NCBI GenBank assembly: GCA_947179155.2
Contig: OX359265.1
Coordinates: 2,651,501-2,715,500, forward strand
Direction of reading: 5' to 3'
DNA: 64,000 nucleotides
From: Hedera helix
Taxonomy: Eukaryota; Streptophyta; Magnoliopsida; Apiales; Araliaceae
Shown: positions 32,845-44,186 of the stretch, in pieces
Layout of the letters: every line of letters starts with the position of its first letter
Numbering within the stretch: the first letter of the stretch is position 1
Made by a program: the position numbers and the translations under genes
The notes under the pieces: generated by a model
What the model was told of the DNA's origin: nothing
Seen by the model: only the letters and a program-made list of their open reading frames with translations
Database searches by the model: none

Positions 32845-33600
32845 GGGGTGATTATTTGGATAAGCCTGAAAATTGAAAATCGAATACTGAATATCCAATA
32901 CCGAATTTTGTAATATTTTATTATTCAAATAGCTATCAAAAATTTGATATAATCGAATAACCGAATACCGAATATCCGAATTTATAATTCGGTTAATAAC
33001 CGAATTTTCATAATTAACATTTAACACCACCCTTATAATTAAGCATTTTTTTTTACCAATTATGTAATATTTTTGGTAATTAAACATTTTTTTTATTACC
33101 AGCTATGTCTTTCCCTTGTGAGCAGTTCCTTCCATCATTATTTTGAAAGATCATTAAAATAGTTGTATAAAAATCTCATTGGTAGTTAACCAATATATGC
33201 TCTAGTGCATGATGGATGACCAATTAAATGAGCTCCATGATTTTGTTGCAGAAAGGCCAATTGATAAAAAAAATGGGAAAGGACAGAAGTAAGATACACC
33301 CATACATACAACCACATCGAGACTGTTAATGTGTAGTCTGTGTTATACACACCACTTCACAGTTGCACCGGTCAATACATAATATACATTCACAAAAGTA
33401 ACTTCTTGGGTTGGGTACTTCCGCGCTTATTTATTTATTTATTTTCTATTTCGATTATTCGGGTAACAAAAAATTTTAAAATCAATATTCGAAATTGAAA
33501 ATCGTAACTTAAAACAGGTATAACTGAATTTTTAAAAATAACCAAAAATTCAAAATAATTCGATTAAAAAAAATCAATTTTATTTAATTTTTTTATTTTA
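32845..33600. repeat. CCGAATA-rich inverted sequence pair
   Basis: ATCGAATACTGAATATCC, CCGAATACCGAATATCCGAA and related words occur at 32870-33010, and TTCGATTATTCGGG and TTCGAAATTGAAAATCG near 33450-33510. Such words mark a common plant MITE or satellite-like debris. Boundaries are unclear. Confidence 0.35.
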
Positions 33601-34769
33601 CTCATTTTTTGCTCACTATGCCTACAATATATATAGTACAGCAACCCATCTTGCGAGTTCTGAACTGTACCATCACTCACTCCGCATGACAAGAAACGGG
33701 CCTGACACCAAGACACCTAAAAGTTTGGGCTAGTTCAGTTCGACTGGCAAAATTTTAGGAATTGTTTGGACTTCAAACCAGTACAATAAGGGTACTGTGG
33801 GCCCGGTGTAAACTAGAATTATCGTACAGTAATAATTAAATAAATTATCTTATATCCCACAAATATTACAGCATATTTTCTTCACCAAGTTTCAGAAAAT
33901 TTTAATTTCTTATTTCATTTCTCAATTGAAGCTTGTGTAATGTGTGATTGAGAGTATTTCAATAATATAAATCATAAAACATTCCAGTAGTGGAGTGATG
34001 GAATATATATATATATATATATAAAAGTGACATGACTATAGATAAATTAGTTATTTAATTTTATAAATGTTACCCAAAAAGAAGTGTTTACAATTTTTTA
34101 GGATTTTTTTTTTATAAAAAAATATGTTACATTATTGTGGAACAGAGAGAGAGAGAGAGTAATATTTTGAACAATAAATTCGACAAGCATCCGAGTCATA
34201 ATTATGTATGTATTGCTGCTAGCATGATGATAAATAACGTCATAGTGAAAATATAAATAAGTTAAAAATAGATACATATTAAATTATAATTAATTAATAG
34301 TTTACAACACATAAATCTATTCAATGAATAAATTTAATCAAAATTATACATATTATTTTGTTACTTTTTTGTATACGCATGAGCCTGTAATTTTTGTACC
34401 ATCTAAAAAGATGCCAGCCACTTTTGGAGAGGATCGCCAGCAACCCACTCCGTGAGCTTGTATGTATCGTAGGCCATAAGGAAAATGATAAATGTATTTT
34501 ATATCGGAAGCCAAAATCTTCGAGTAATTATTCAAGATTCTGAAAGTAGAATTAAATAGTGTTCTTTATCAATTACATGTTATTATTTATATAAAATTTA
34601 CGTAAATTTTATATTTAGACCCACTAATTTATTAAAATTTGTACAAATCTTATATAAATGATAATATATAATTAGTGTGGGACACTGACTCTGTCTCAGA
34701 AATAATTAATAATTTTTCTTTAACCTCCAGAAGGTTGGGAGATTGGGAAAGGCTATATGTAATGTGTTA

Positions 34770-34850
34770 GAATTAAATTTGACTATAAATGCACTTATTC
34801 GTTAATAATATACTTATTTTTTATCATTTTTATTAATGATATAATAAATA
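34770..34850 (+). repeat. Dispersed repeat, copy 2
   Basis: AAATTTGACTATAAATGCAC and following words match 30486-30560. Confidence 0.5.
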
Positions 34851-34994
34851 TTATACTATTTTATAACTAAATATTATATTGTTTTAAATTTATAGCCAAG
34901 TCAACCATGATCGTGACAAGTGACATATTTTCTTCTCTTTTATATTTTATCAGTTTGTAATCTACTACAAATTAAAATTTAATCTACTTTAACA

Positions 34995-35890
34995 TCATCG
35001 TGGAGAGCAAATTGTATTCATTTGTCTCCCAACCAACTCATTTACTTTCCTGCCAAACAAGGGTAAATGATCCAGACGAGGGATATTTCCAGGTAAAGGC
35101 ATCCATGTGATGAAATAGAGAGAAAGGGTTAGCAAGAACCAAAGGCCATTGACGTGGCTCAATGTATTGCGAAATTTTATTAAAACACCATTGTTTTGTG
35201 TTAGCATCAATTAATACATTAACAGTTAATTTATCAAAGTGACATGGCTGAAAAACTAAATTAATGCTAGGAGGCCAAAAAATTTGATCTCAAATAAAGG
35301 ACAACACTATATAAGCAACACCAAATACTACATTCATCTTAATCATTAAAAAGTGAGACCTGACACGAATTTCCGCTCCAGACTCCACTTTTTAATGGTT
35401 AGGATTGATGTTATGTTTGCAAACTTATTCCTCAAATAATATTTGGCACCATTACATATCACTTGTGATTGGTTATATCATAAAGTACATTAGTTGTCTC
35501 ATTCAATACCACATCATTCGACGTATATTTGAAAAAAAAATTGAGATCCCTAATATTACTCGAAGAAATAAGAGGGATAAATGTCTCTTTCAGAGGTCAG
35601 GCCCAACCATTAGCCCAAATGTTTGTCAACTCTCCAGACCCAATATTCTTTGCGAGCCCTTTAACTAACAAATCTGGGCCTTGTAGAATTCCTTTCCAAA
35701 CCCAAGTGTCACCTACTCTGGCAGACTGCTCTAAGAAGTTAGAGCTGGAGCAGTACTTTGCAAGCATAATAGAGGAAATCATAGAACATGGCTGTGTTGT
35801 CAATCTCCAGCAAACTTAGCAAGCAATGCCAAATTCAAACATTTAAAATCTCTCATGCCCCATCCACCAAGAGACATTAGACAGCAATTT
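34995..35890 (-). mobile_element. LINE fragment with a MITE-like insertion
   Basis: On the minus strand the translation near 35880-35820 reads GGWGMRDFKCLNLALLAKFA. At 35790-35600 it reads IMLAKYCSSSNFLE, WVWKGILQGPDLLVKG and SGELTNIWANGW. In another frame at 35200-35050 come NTKQWCFNKISQYI and MDAFTWKYPSSGSFTL. This order is that of the post-RT zf-RVT region of plant L1 elements. The block 35211 to about 35530 does not fit and includes a palindromic MITE core. Stops and frameshifts are present, and upstream RT motifs are not recognisable. Confidence 0.6.
35330..35410. repeat. Palindromic MITE core, relative of 52971-53137
   Basis: CTTAATCATTAAAAAGTG and CACTTTTTAATGGTTAGG face each other around GACACGAATTTCCG. 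The same words occur in the better preserved element at 52971-53137. Confidence 0.55.
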
Positions 35891-36768
35891 CCCCCCCTAT
35901 TTTTCCAATCTTTGAAGATATGAGTTCTGAAACAGTTATGAGTTCCATAGAGTTTTCCGGAAAGATATTAGAGCAAAACAACCAACCACTTCTCCCCCAG
36001 ATGGGGCGATTCAGTATTGATTTAGTCTAGTTTGTAACTAGACTTATGGTTGACAAAGCCCATCAGAGTTGGCTTGTCTTGCTAGGAACACTTGATGTAA
36101 TGTTTTCTAGTATTAATGCATGTTTTACTTCTATCCCAAACAAAAACCAAAAAAACAAAGAGTTGAGGAAAAATTGTCTTTGGGGCGGGGGTTTGCTTCC
36201 TCAAATTCGCTCCATAGTCCATATTTAAATAGGTAAAGGAATCCATTAATACCCTTTTCTTTACCATTTCACTTTGCTATGTAGCAATATTTGTGCTTAT
36301 GCCTAAACATAAACTAGCTGTTTCTTTCCAACCAAGCCATGGAAGTTCTGATCCTTTGAATCACCTACGTTTGTGTTGGCTAAAACTATCCTTATAGATC
36401 AACACTTCGAAGGACCATTGCCTACAAGCGTATTTAGTTCCTTTGTTGAGTTTACATAAATGGTAAAAGTTAAATGTAATAAAAATATACATAATGATGC
36501 TAGTTGAACTAATAAACCCGCAATGAAGTTTAGGAGCACTAAACCAAAACTACTTAAGAGACGGGCACAATCTATCTTAATTTACAAGGTATTTGCTTTT
36601 ATTAGTAAGCTATAAAGGAACACAATTCTGAAACCGAAAAAACTACATAAAAACAAATTATTTATGAATTTATCTAAGGAATTGATAAAGTAGAAAGTTA
36701 TCCACATAACATAGCAAACCATAATCAGTAGCATGGGGAAAGTGGTAGAGGAATACATGGCTCGAGTT
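35891..36768 (-). other. Intergenic region and 3' UTR of the synaptotagmin gene
   Basis: The part just below 36769 is the probable 3' UTR of the minus-strand synaptotagmin gene. The rest may include decayed LINE sequence (to about 36080). No other gene is seen. Confidence 0.4.
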
Positions 36769-39700
36769 TCAAGAAGTTCTCCACTGCAGCTCAATCTGAA
36801 TCCGACCATTCTTTGAATCAATGAGGTGGTACCTCTCGTTGATCCTCTTGTTGCTAATGACGTCCGCAAGGTATATATCCACATAACCCAAAGATTCCTA
36901 ACAGAAAAAATATAATGTAAATGAGATACTTGATAATTGCCTACAAAGAAGACGATCATCATAGAATTCAAGATGTTACTAGGAAGAAAATTTATATAGT
37001 CAGTCAAAATTATAACTGAGGTAATATTTAGTGTCTGAAATGCTAAAGTCTATACTGCTTTTCAATGCTGAGGGAAAAACAAAGCGAATCCATTTCAAAA
37101 ACCACAATGCAATAGTAATGGTCATTATTTTGGGAATTACGAAATCCTGAAAAATAAAAGATAGGGTAAATATAAGAAATATATTCTGTTTACCTTGGGA
37201 TGCAGTAGACCCATCCTTGTTGAAGTACTAACGACTTCCACATGAACCCTGTCATTAGTGGGCGGCTCTTCCAGCATGAACTGAAACTCCTCATCCCATC
37301 TTGGATCTCTGTTTTTCTTCACAGACTGTAATGATGCAAAAACATTATATAAAATAAATTATAACAATGAAATTAGAAAATATATCTTTAATTAATATAC
37401 AATCAAAATCTAGGCCACGCTTACAAAAAAATTAATAGGAAGCTTTCAAGGCTCAAATTACCTTGGTTTTTTTCTCTTCCCCTCTGAACAATAGACGCAC
37501 TGATGGATTGGTGTGGTGTTTTCCTTCAAGATCTTGGCCTTCATGGATGATAATTACAAGCAAACCACCACTATCAGGAGTTCCTTCAGGAGCCTTTTGC
37601 AACTCATTAGAGTCTTCCGTATCTTTTGGAGTTTCATCATTCTCGAAAGGTTTGTACACTGCTTCAACAAGAAGCTGGCCACGTGATTTTTCATTTTGAA
37701 CATCATTAGGGTCCATGTTTTTTAGCAACTCAAGAGTCATAACTTTTGGCTCATCAGGTGTAAGATCTTTCACCGGTATGACATTCATACCCATCTTGTC
37801 GTGCTTGCCCACCTAAGTAGAAAAAATATCCAGTTCGAGATATATGAATGCAAGTAGGATGACTAGTGAGAAACCAAAAAATGTCAACTAGATCAATATG
37901 ATTTAAGTCGTAATTTCAACTCCATAGGTCAGTAAGTCATTCATATTTGCTAGGAAAATAGACTTAAAAATAAGTCAGCAACCCACCCAGTCAACAATCT
38001 CTAATGTCCATGTAGAAAATGCATAGGGATTACTTAACATATAATAAATAATAGATCTGAACGAGAGAGAAAAATATACCTGCTCCCAGTCATAGATAAC
38101 AATCTCCAAAGCCTGAGATTCTGGGTCCTTAACAACCAGATTGAATTCTTCATTCCATTCAGGGTTCAAGTTTTTGTGTTTCACTGTTGTTTTCTTTGAT
38201 GGAAGTTTGTCTTCAGAAAGTTTTAATTTGACATAAGGGTCTGAAGCTCCGAGCAAATCTTTCTTTTTAAGCTTCATAGCCCTCAGAACCTTCACATGGA
38301 GAATCCCAACAGGTTTCTTCATGGCTCTGCCAAATGTAATTATTTCTCATCAGTTAGATGAGGCAAACAATTGTCTAAAGTGGAAGCCTGAAAAGACACG
38401 TGTACTTACTTTGCAGGATCCATTATAGGCACTTCAAGTGCTTTGGGCCATAAATACATATTTGCAACCTGATCCTTGATAAGTTCCTGGATGAACAGTA
38501 TTGAGGAGTTGGACCAAATTTCCGGGGGGAAATACAAATTTTAAACCACTATGGGCAAGTTCAGGTAGGATTTTGTCGGGCTGAAGCAATCATGCCATGT
38601 TATAAAAAACATTGCATGTAAAAATTATAGAAAATATAAAACATTTTAATGAATAATCAGTTCTAAATCGAAAAGAAGGGACAGCCGTCACAAAGAATCA
38701 TAGCAAAAATGTAGTGAAAACAATTGACGTAAAAAAGAGTTGAGAAAGAAGGAAATTTGAAAAAATAAAGGACTACTACCTCCATCCCAAATGTAATGGG
38801 GTTTCTATATTGGGATGTCCCAAAGGCAGTGATATGATTCTACCAAGCCCTTCTCTCTCTATCCAAAGGGTTATAATTGAAAGTAAATTTTCATTTTACC
38901 ACTCGAGTCAGTCAGAACCAATCACTTAACTTGGGAAAAAGAAATATATGATAATTTCAAGCCACAACAGAATGACAGCAGAAAAGTTCTAAAGATGACG
39001 AAACAAAATTATAGTGAAAACCCAATGATCATACCTGGACAAAGCTATACAGGCCAGGGATGGACATAGCATCCGCTCCGAGCAATTTTAGTCCAAAGTC
39101 AACATGAGGCTTCACGATCAGAAAGAAAAGCATGAAACAAGAGAGACTGAACAATAAGCTTGTTGATATGCATTAAAGGTCATAAAACAAGTATGGAAAC
39201 TGAAGCAAGAGAACAATAATATTTCCAATTAGGTCACCTCTTTTGCCAAGATATAACAAGGCCATCTTAACCAAATACTAGCTATGAAGCTCCGGAAAGG
39301 AGAATATATATACCAAAAGTAAAATAAGAATTTCTTGAGTCCTGATTAAAAAACAAAATCATTCCACTTGAAAAAAATATTCAACCAGAAATAGTTACAG
39401 TTACCCCTCACCTTCTCCATGAGAGACACTAATATTTTTGCAAAGCAGGGAAAGGTTGGAACCAGTGGCTTCAAGGTGATACGTGGAGAAGCAAAAACTT
39501 GCAAGTCAACCACCTGAAATGGCAAAAAATCAGTTCTCTTTTTACAACAATTTATGCCAGTGTAAACTTAAAAATGTCTTTATTTTTTCTTGTTTTTTCT
39601 CTGTTTCCATTTTCCCTCATTATGGTTGTGTCCATCAAAAACCAATGAGTCACTAGTCAGTACCTGAACAGTGGCCCTCAGCCCAAAAGCCTTAATTGCT

Positions 39701-42700
39701 ACTAGGATGTTTGGATTTCCTGCCCACTTCAATGTTGGTTCCATAATCAGTTCCTTCTCGTCAGTAGTATAAACTTTCATTCCTGGCATGAAACGGAATT
39801 AAGTAGATAAGCATAACAATAAGAAATCACGCTAAGAAAAGAAAATAGATTAGAAAATGAAGGTGATCAAGAAGAAGAATTCTACTATTAGCTATTAATC
39901 AAGTAAGGGCTGGTGAAAAAGATAAAGCATGGAGTGAATGCAATGCTAGCAGATATATTAGTAGCAATCGCTTGACAGTTTTTATTTGTTTACATTCTAC
40001 CATAGACAGGCATCTCAGATATCTTGACTTTATTCTCAACATGAAGATATTCTTTGACAAAGGACAAACACATAATTAGTGAAGAGATTAAAAGGCCAAA
40101 TATTTTCATTGCTAAAAAACAGCTACAATGATTTCCAGTGGTGAATAAGAAAGAAGATTAATGTAATTTGTCTGTGTGTGGAACTCTCTGTGTTTGTATG
40201 AGAAAACTAATGGGCTTGTGGCACCACCCTATTGATTGGTATTATGTACCTCGGCTAGGATAGCGACTGCATGGAAATCAGGCAAGATATAAGACATTAA
40301 TATTAATTTTGTTCAACAGGAGAAAGGTTGGCAATGGTGGCAGGGTAATGCAAAGAATTAGCTCCACAAATTCTACCCAGGACATAGTGACATCATGAAA
40401 CCCAGACCTAGGGTAGACGGGCTTTAAATGGTCATACCTATCAACTTCCTCACTTAAGATGAGTAGCAATGATCTAAAGTCTAGAACTCAATTTAAAGAT
40501 TACTGGATTCACATTAAACAACAAAAACAACAGCCTTCTCTAACATATTGACATTCTGAACTATAACTGGATCTGAAAACAGGTTTGCTTGTAGCACCCT
40601 TTATGCAGCGCAGTCTTTGTCAAATTTTCCTTTTATTTGAAGAATTAGCAAAAGAAAGTCCATGTAAAGGACCCGAACCTTTTATGTTCATTTACATTTT
40701 CTGGAAGTCACCATTTATGAGCATTATAAAGAGTAAAGTAGATTATATAATCCGGGAGAGGACAAAGTCTGAAACATCCTTCTAATCTCTTTGTGTGCTT
40801 CAAGAAGTTGATCCATAGTGATGATATGGGGTCATGTGATACGAATGTAAGCATAGATGATTCTCATGATGCAAGAGGTGAGATTAGCCAGATTAGATAT
40901 TTGTAATATCATCTATTATTTGTTAAGGTTTTCAATTTTCAATTATCTATAATCCAATACGAGGTCTATAGATTGTTTCATTTCTCAAATTGTAGTTTGC
41001 CTACAATTCCTCATTCTACCTTGCCACCCAATGTCCCCATAAAATTTCACAATTACCAATCCTCATTCTACCTTGCCACCCAATGTCCTTGCAACATCCA
41101 TCAAACTTTTGTTAGAAACATATCCTTTGGCCAGTATGAGGCAGACTGTTTCCCATTTCTCAAACTGCATCAACATTTTTAACTTCTTGTTCCCAGAAGA
41201 TGACCGAAGCATTTTAAAACGTACAAAAGGCAAAAGGCATAGTTGTCATAATCGCATGATACACAATACGTATCATACGATACAATACGGAGACAATTCG
41301 ATACATATCGTAAGGTGAATTGAAATTGACGCTGTATCATACGATTCAGATACAATATGATTTTTACGAAATAATACAATACACGATACTTTTTAAAATT
41401 AGTAACTGACTTGAAAAAGTTTTTATGTAGATTCGAAAGAGTAAAAGCAAAATTTTTAAGCCTTCTACCATTTCAAATTAAAATGTTTTTAAGCACAAAT
41501 ATATTATATATATCTCGATAAGCCTTTAATAACTTTTTAGAGTTTTATATCTTCTTCAGAATGTTACTCTATTTTTCTCATGCTACTTTCCATAAGCAGA
41601 TACATAAATTTTCACTTGTTAATTTGAATTATTCTTTTTTTTAATTTTCATTTTCTTTTGTTACTTTATAAATATTACTAAAGTAATATCCAATAAATCA
41701 ATTTAGAGTATTTTTGTTACTATTTAACTTTAAAATTTATTTTTAGTCAATAATATTATTTACTTGACTACTTTTATATATAGTCTGGCTAATATATGCT
41801 TGATTGTCCAATAAATTGTGTGTTTTATACGTTTAACTATATATTATCACATTTTTCATTTTGTTTATGTATCGTACAATACAATTCACGATACGATACA
41901 TGAAATATGATATGGGGGTTATCGATCCACGATACGATTTGACAACTATGGTTAACGGTGGTTATCTCTTGAACACAACAATCTTCAAATACATCTCTTT
42001 TGTTGAACATGATTGAAACAACTTCTATCATAATTATAACAATAGTGTTTCCAACAATAAAATGAAACAAGTCTTGTCACATAGGAGGCCTTTCAGGCTG
42101 AAATCTTAAACATCTTCGTCCTTCCTAAGAAAACAACTATGTTAATAACCTGAATTACGGAGAATATCACTAAGTTACAATGGCCTGGTTGATTTTAATA
42201 TTTGAATTAGATAGTTATACTATGACCTCAAGGAGATGTTCTTCTTGATTAAAAAAGCAAATATCAGTGGGGAGATATCATAAGTGGAGCGAGAGTGCGT
42301 CTACATGTATGTGCGCTTCATATAGGAAAAAAGAAGAGAGAGAATATTTCAACCTGTAAAAGCAGGTGGTAGGCATCCCAAAGAAAGAACTTCAAATTGA
42401 ACTGAATCAATTTTGTACTTTGGAATTTGCTCAGCAATAATGGGATCTGCTATAGTCTTGACAGTCTTGCAAATTGCCTGATGACATTGGACTATTAATA
42501 ACTGACCTGATAGTGTATAGAGTATTGAAGTGATAAAAGTAAACCGGGCTAAGAATACCTTGTCCAAATAAGGCCACATGGTCCCAATGAATTTGTTAAG
42601 CCAATCAACCTGCACATAAGTATACTGGTAAGTTTCTCATTATCATATGCATCAAGATAGACATACAATTCAATCAAGAGTTTGACTGTCAAACTACAAG

Positions 42701-43566
42701 GTTCAACTGGAACTATATATAACTATTTAAGGAGGATGCTTAAGTGGTTAGAGCATACACGGTCATGGTCTGGATTTTTTACCCAAACGGGTATCTCTTG
42801 AAGCAAACTTTGCAGAGTTTTCGAGTCTAGCTCAACCAAAGGACGAATAACAGGATCCTGAACAAAGTAAAGTTAAAACATATGAAAGTGTATAGAAGCA
42901 CTAAAAAGATGAATAGATAAAGTAGTGTCAGCATTAAGACAAGCATTAAGCAAAAGACTGTACATTACTTGAACACTATCATAGTCGCATGTGATAATTA
43001 AGAAATTTTACCAGAAAAAATATATGATAATTTCAAAGTATATACATAGACAAAGACTAAGACATTAAATAATCAAAACTAAACTATTGCAGAATCCATA
43101 AAGAGTTCTTGTGTCGATGTATTTTAATCAGAATTGTTTGCACCAAAATACACTGCCAAATCATTTAGTCACACAGTTAAACTTATGTGAACAAACTAAA
43201 TATTCTGATACAATTCTCAACACGCTGTAAAAGCTTAATATAACCATCTACAAATTCACATGACAAAGAAACTATAAACCATGACAGAATTGAAAAGATG
43301 CATATTGTATTACAGAGATTATTATGCAGATACAAACAGAAAAATCGAAACAAGTGACATAAACAAGCCAACCCACAAAAAAGTAAGCAAAAAAAGAGTG
43401 AGAATACATTTATATGTTCATAGCATATACATAAGGAAACACAGTAGGAACAAACCTTGACATCAGTTGGTTGGAAGTAGATGAACAGGTAATACCCAAT
43501 CATAAGCCCAATTGTGATTCCCACTCCAAACCCAAAAAACCCCATTATAGTGCTCACTATACCCAT
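36769..43566 (-). CDS. SYT2: Plant synaptotagmin (SMP and two C2 domains), SYT2-like, 12 exons
   Basis: Exons (minus strand): 43566-43456, 42857-42759, 42609-42559, 42477-42354, 39782-39664, 39513-39412, 39109-39035, 38486-38410, 38326-38080, 37812-37462, 37325-37194, 36897-36769. All junctions are GT-AG and keep one frame: 1,617 bp, 538 residues, against 541 in Arabidopsis SYT1. The N-terminus is a TM anchor (MGIVSTIMGFFGFGVGITIG). The SMP lipid-binding domain follows (about 68-245; MWPYLDKAICKTV, LIMEPTLKWAGNPNI). C2A starts near 255 (KKPVGILHVKVLRAMKLKKK, SDPYVKL) and C2B near 415 (GGLLVIIIHEGQDLEGKHHT, KKNRDPRWDEEF). Plant synaptotagmins tether ER or Golgi membranes to the plasma membrane and act in Ca2+-dependent lipid transfer, repair and trafficking. 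The GYYLFIYF and VGKHDKMGMNVI segments favour SYT2 over SYT1/SYT3. In C2B, NPSVRL replaces the usual D-P-Y, suggesting weaker Ca2+ binding. Confidence 0.93.
38775..38880. repeat. Stowaway-like MITE end in synaptotagmin intron 7
   Basis: CTACCTCCATCCCAAATG and GGGATGTCCCAAAGGC are typical Stowaway end words. No matching right end is recognised, so the copy is truncated. Confidence 0.45.
41009..41088 (+). repeat. 28-bp direct duplication in synaptotagmin intron 4
   Basis: CCTCATTCTACCTTGCCACC plus CAATGTCC is repeated exactly at 41009-41036 and 41061-41088. Confidence 0.85.
41238..41950. mobile_element. Non-autonomous DNA transposon in synaptotagmin intron 4
   Basis: A 713-bp unit with inverted ends: left CATAGTTGTCATAATCGCAT, right (reverse complement) CATAGTTGTCAAATCGTATC. 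Both continue into CGATACGATACAT-type words (left about 100 bases, right about 80). The centre is AT-rich without an ORF. No clear target duplication remains. This intron is the longest of the gene (2.57 kb). Confidence 0.65.
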
Positions 43567-44186
43567 CTCTACTCTTCTTCCAGATCACTAGTATTCTCCA
43601 CTACAATCCTCTCAAAAACTGACAATTATATATCCCAGAACAAAGGAATGAAAGAAACTAGAAACCAGAAAGGACCCTCAATTTTTTTCACAACTATGGT
43701 ATATTTTTATAAAAACCCAAAAGATCAAAGAGAATCTAAGTTTCCAAATATGCATCACCCATTTGCCATAAGATAATTACTAAACGAGATCGACGTTTTT
43801 GGGTAGGTAATAGAACAGAAAAGCAGAAGAAACCCAATAAGTTTCTTCTTTGTTTTGGGATGAAAGAGAGAGAAAAAAAACAATTTTTTCTCACAGATAA
43901 GTATCCATCGTTTTCGTTGTCAGGGTAGACATAAAACAACATTTATACATGGCCAATCTTGCTTTGTTTTCAACGACCCTTTCGATCCACTCATGACGGG
44001 TTTAGAGGGAAAATTAAATCTGTGTCGGTAACGCCTCTTGTGGGGAGCGGATTGGTCCAATAGGCATAAAATCTTGATCTGGCAATGACTTTGATATTTG
44101 CTAGGATCCCTCTTATTACACTTGTGTTTTAATCCATCACAATACTATCCATTTAGGTGGGCTTCACTTCATCGAATAAAAATTTA
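43567..44186 (-). promoter_or_regulatory. 5' UTR and promoter region of the synaptotagmin gene
   Basis: Sequence upstream of the ATG at 43566. On the minus strand, CT-rich leader words occur at 43850-43880 (TTCTCTCTCTTTC). I could not fix a TATA box or start. The foldback element at 44187 bounds it, so the gene has at most about 620 bases of non-element upstream DNA. Confidence 0.4.

Larger units (their letters stand above)
32150..34990. other. AT-rich intergenic region
   Basis: Contains a MITE (32463-32700), CCGAATA-type repeats (32845-33010 and 33440-33600), a dispersed repeat copy at 34770-34850 and microsatellites. No gene is supported. Confidence 0.45.

Noticed and set aside
42725..42775. 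tRNA-like words (GTGGTTAGAGCATAC)
   Set aside because: The stretch overlaps the 3' end of synaptotagmin exon 2 and its intron; no acceptor stem, anticodon arm or T-loop can be formed.
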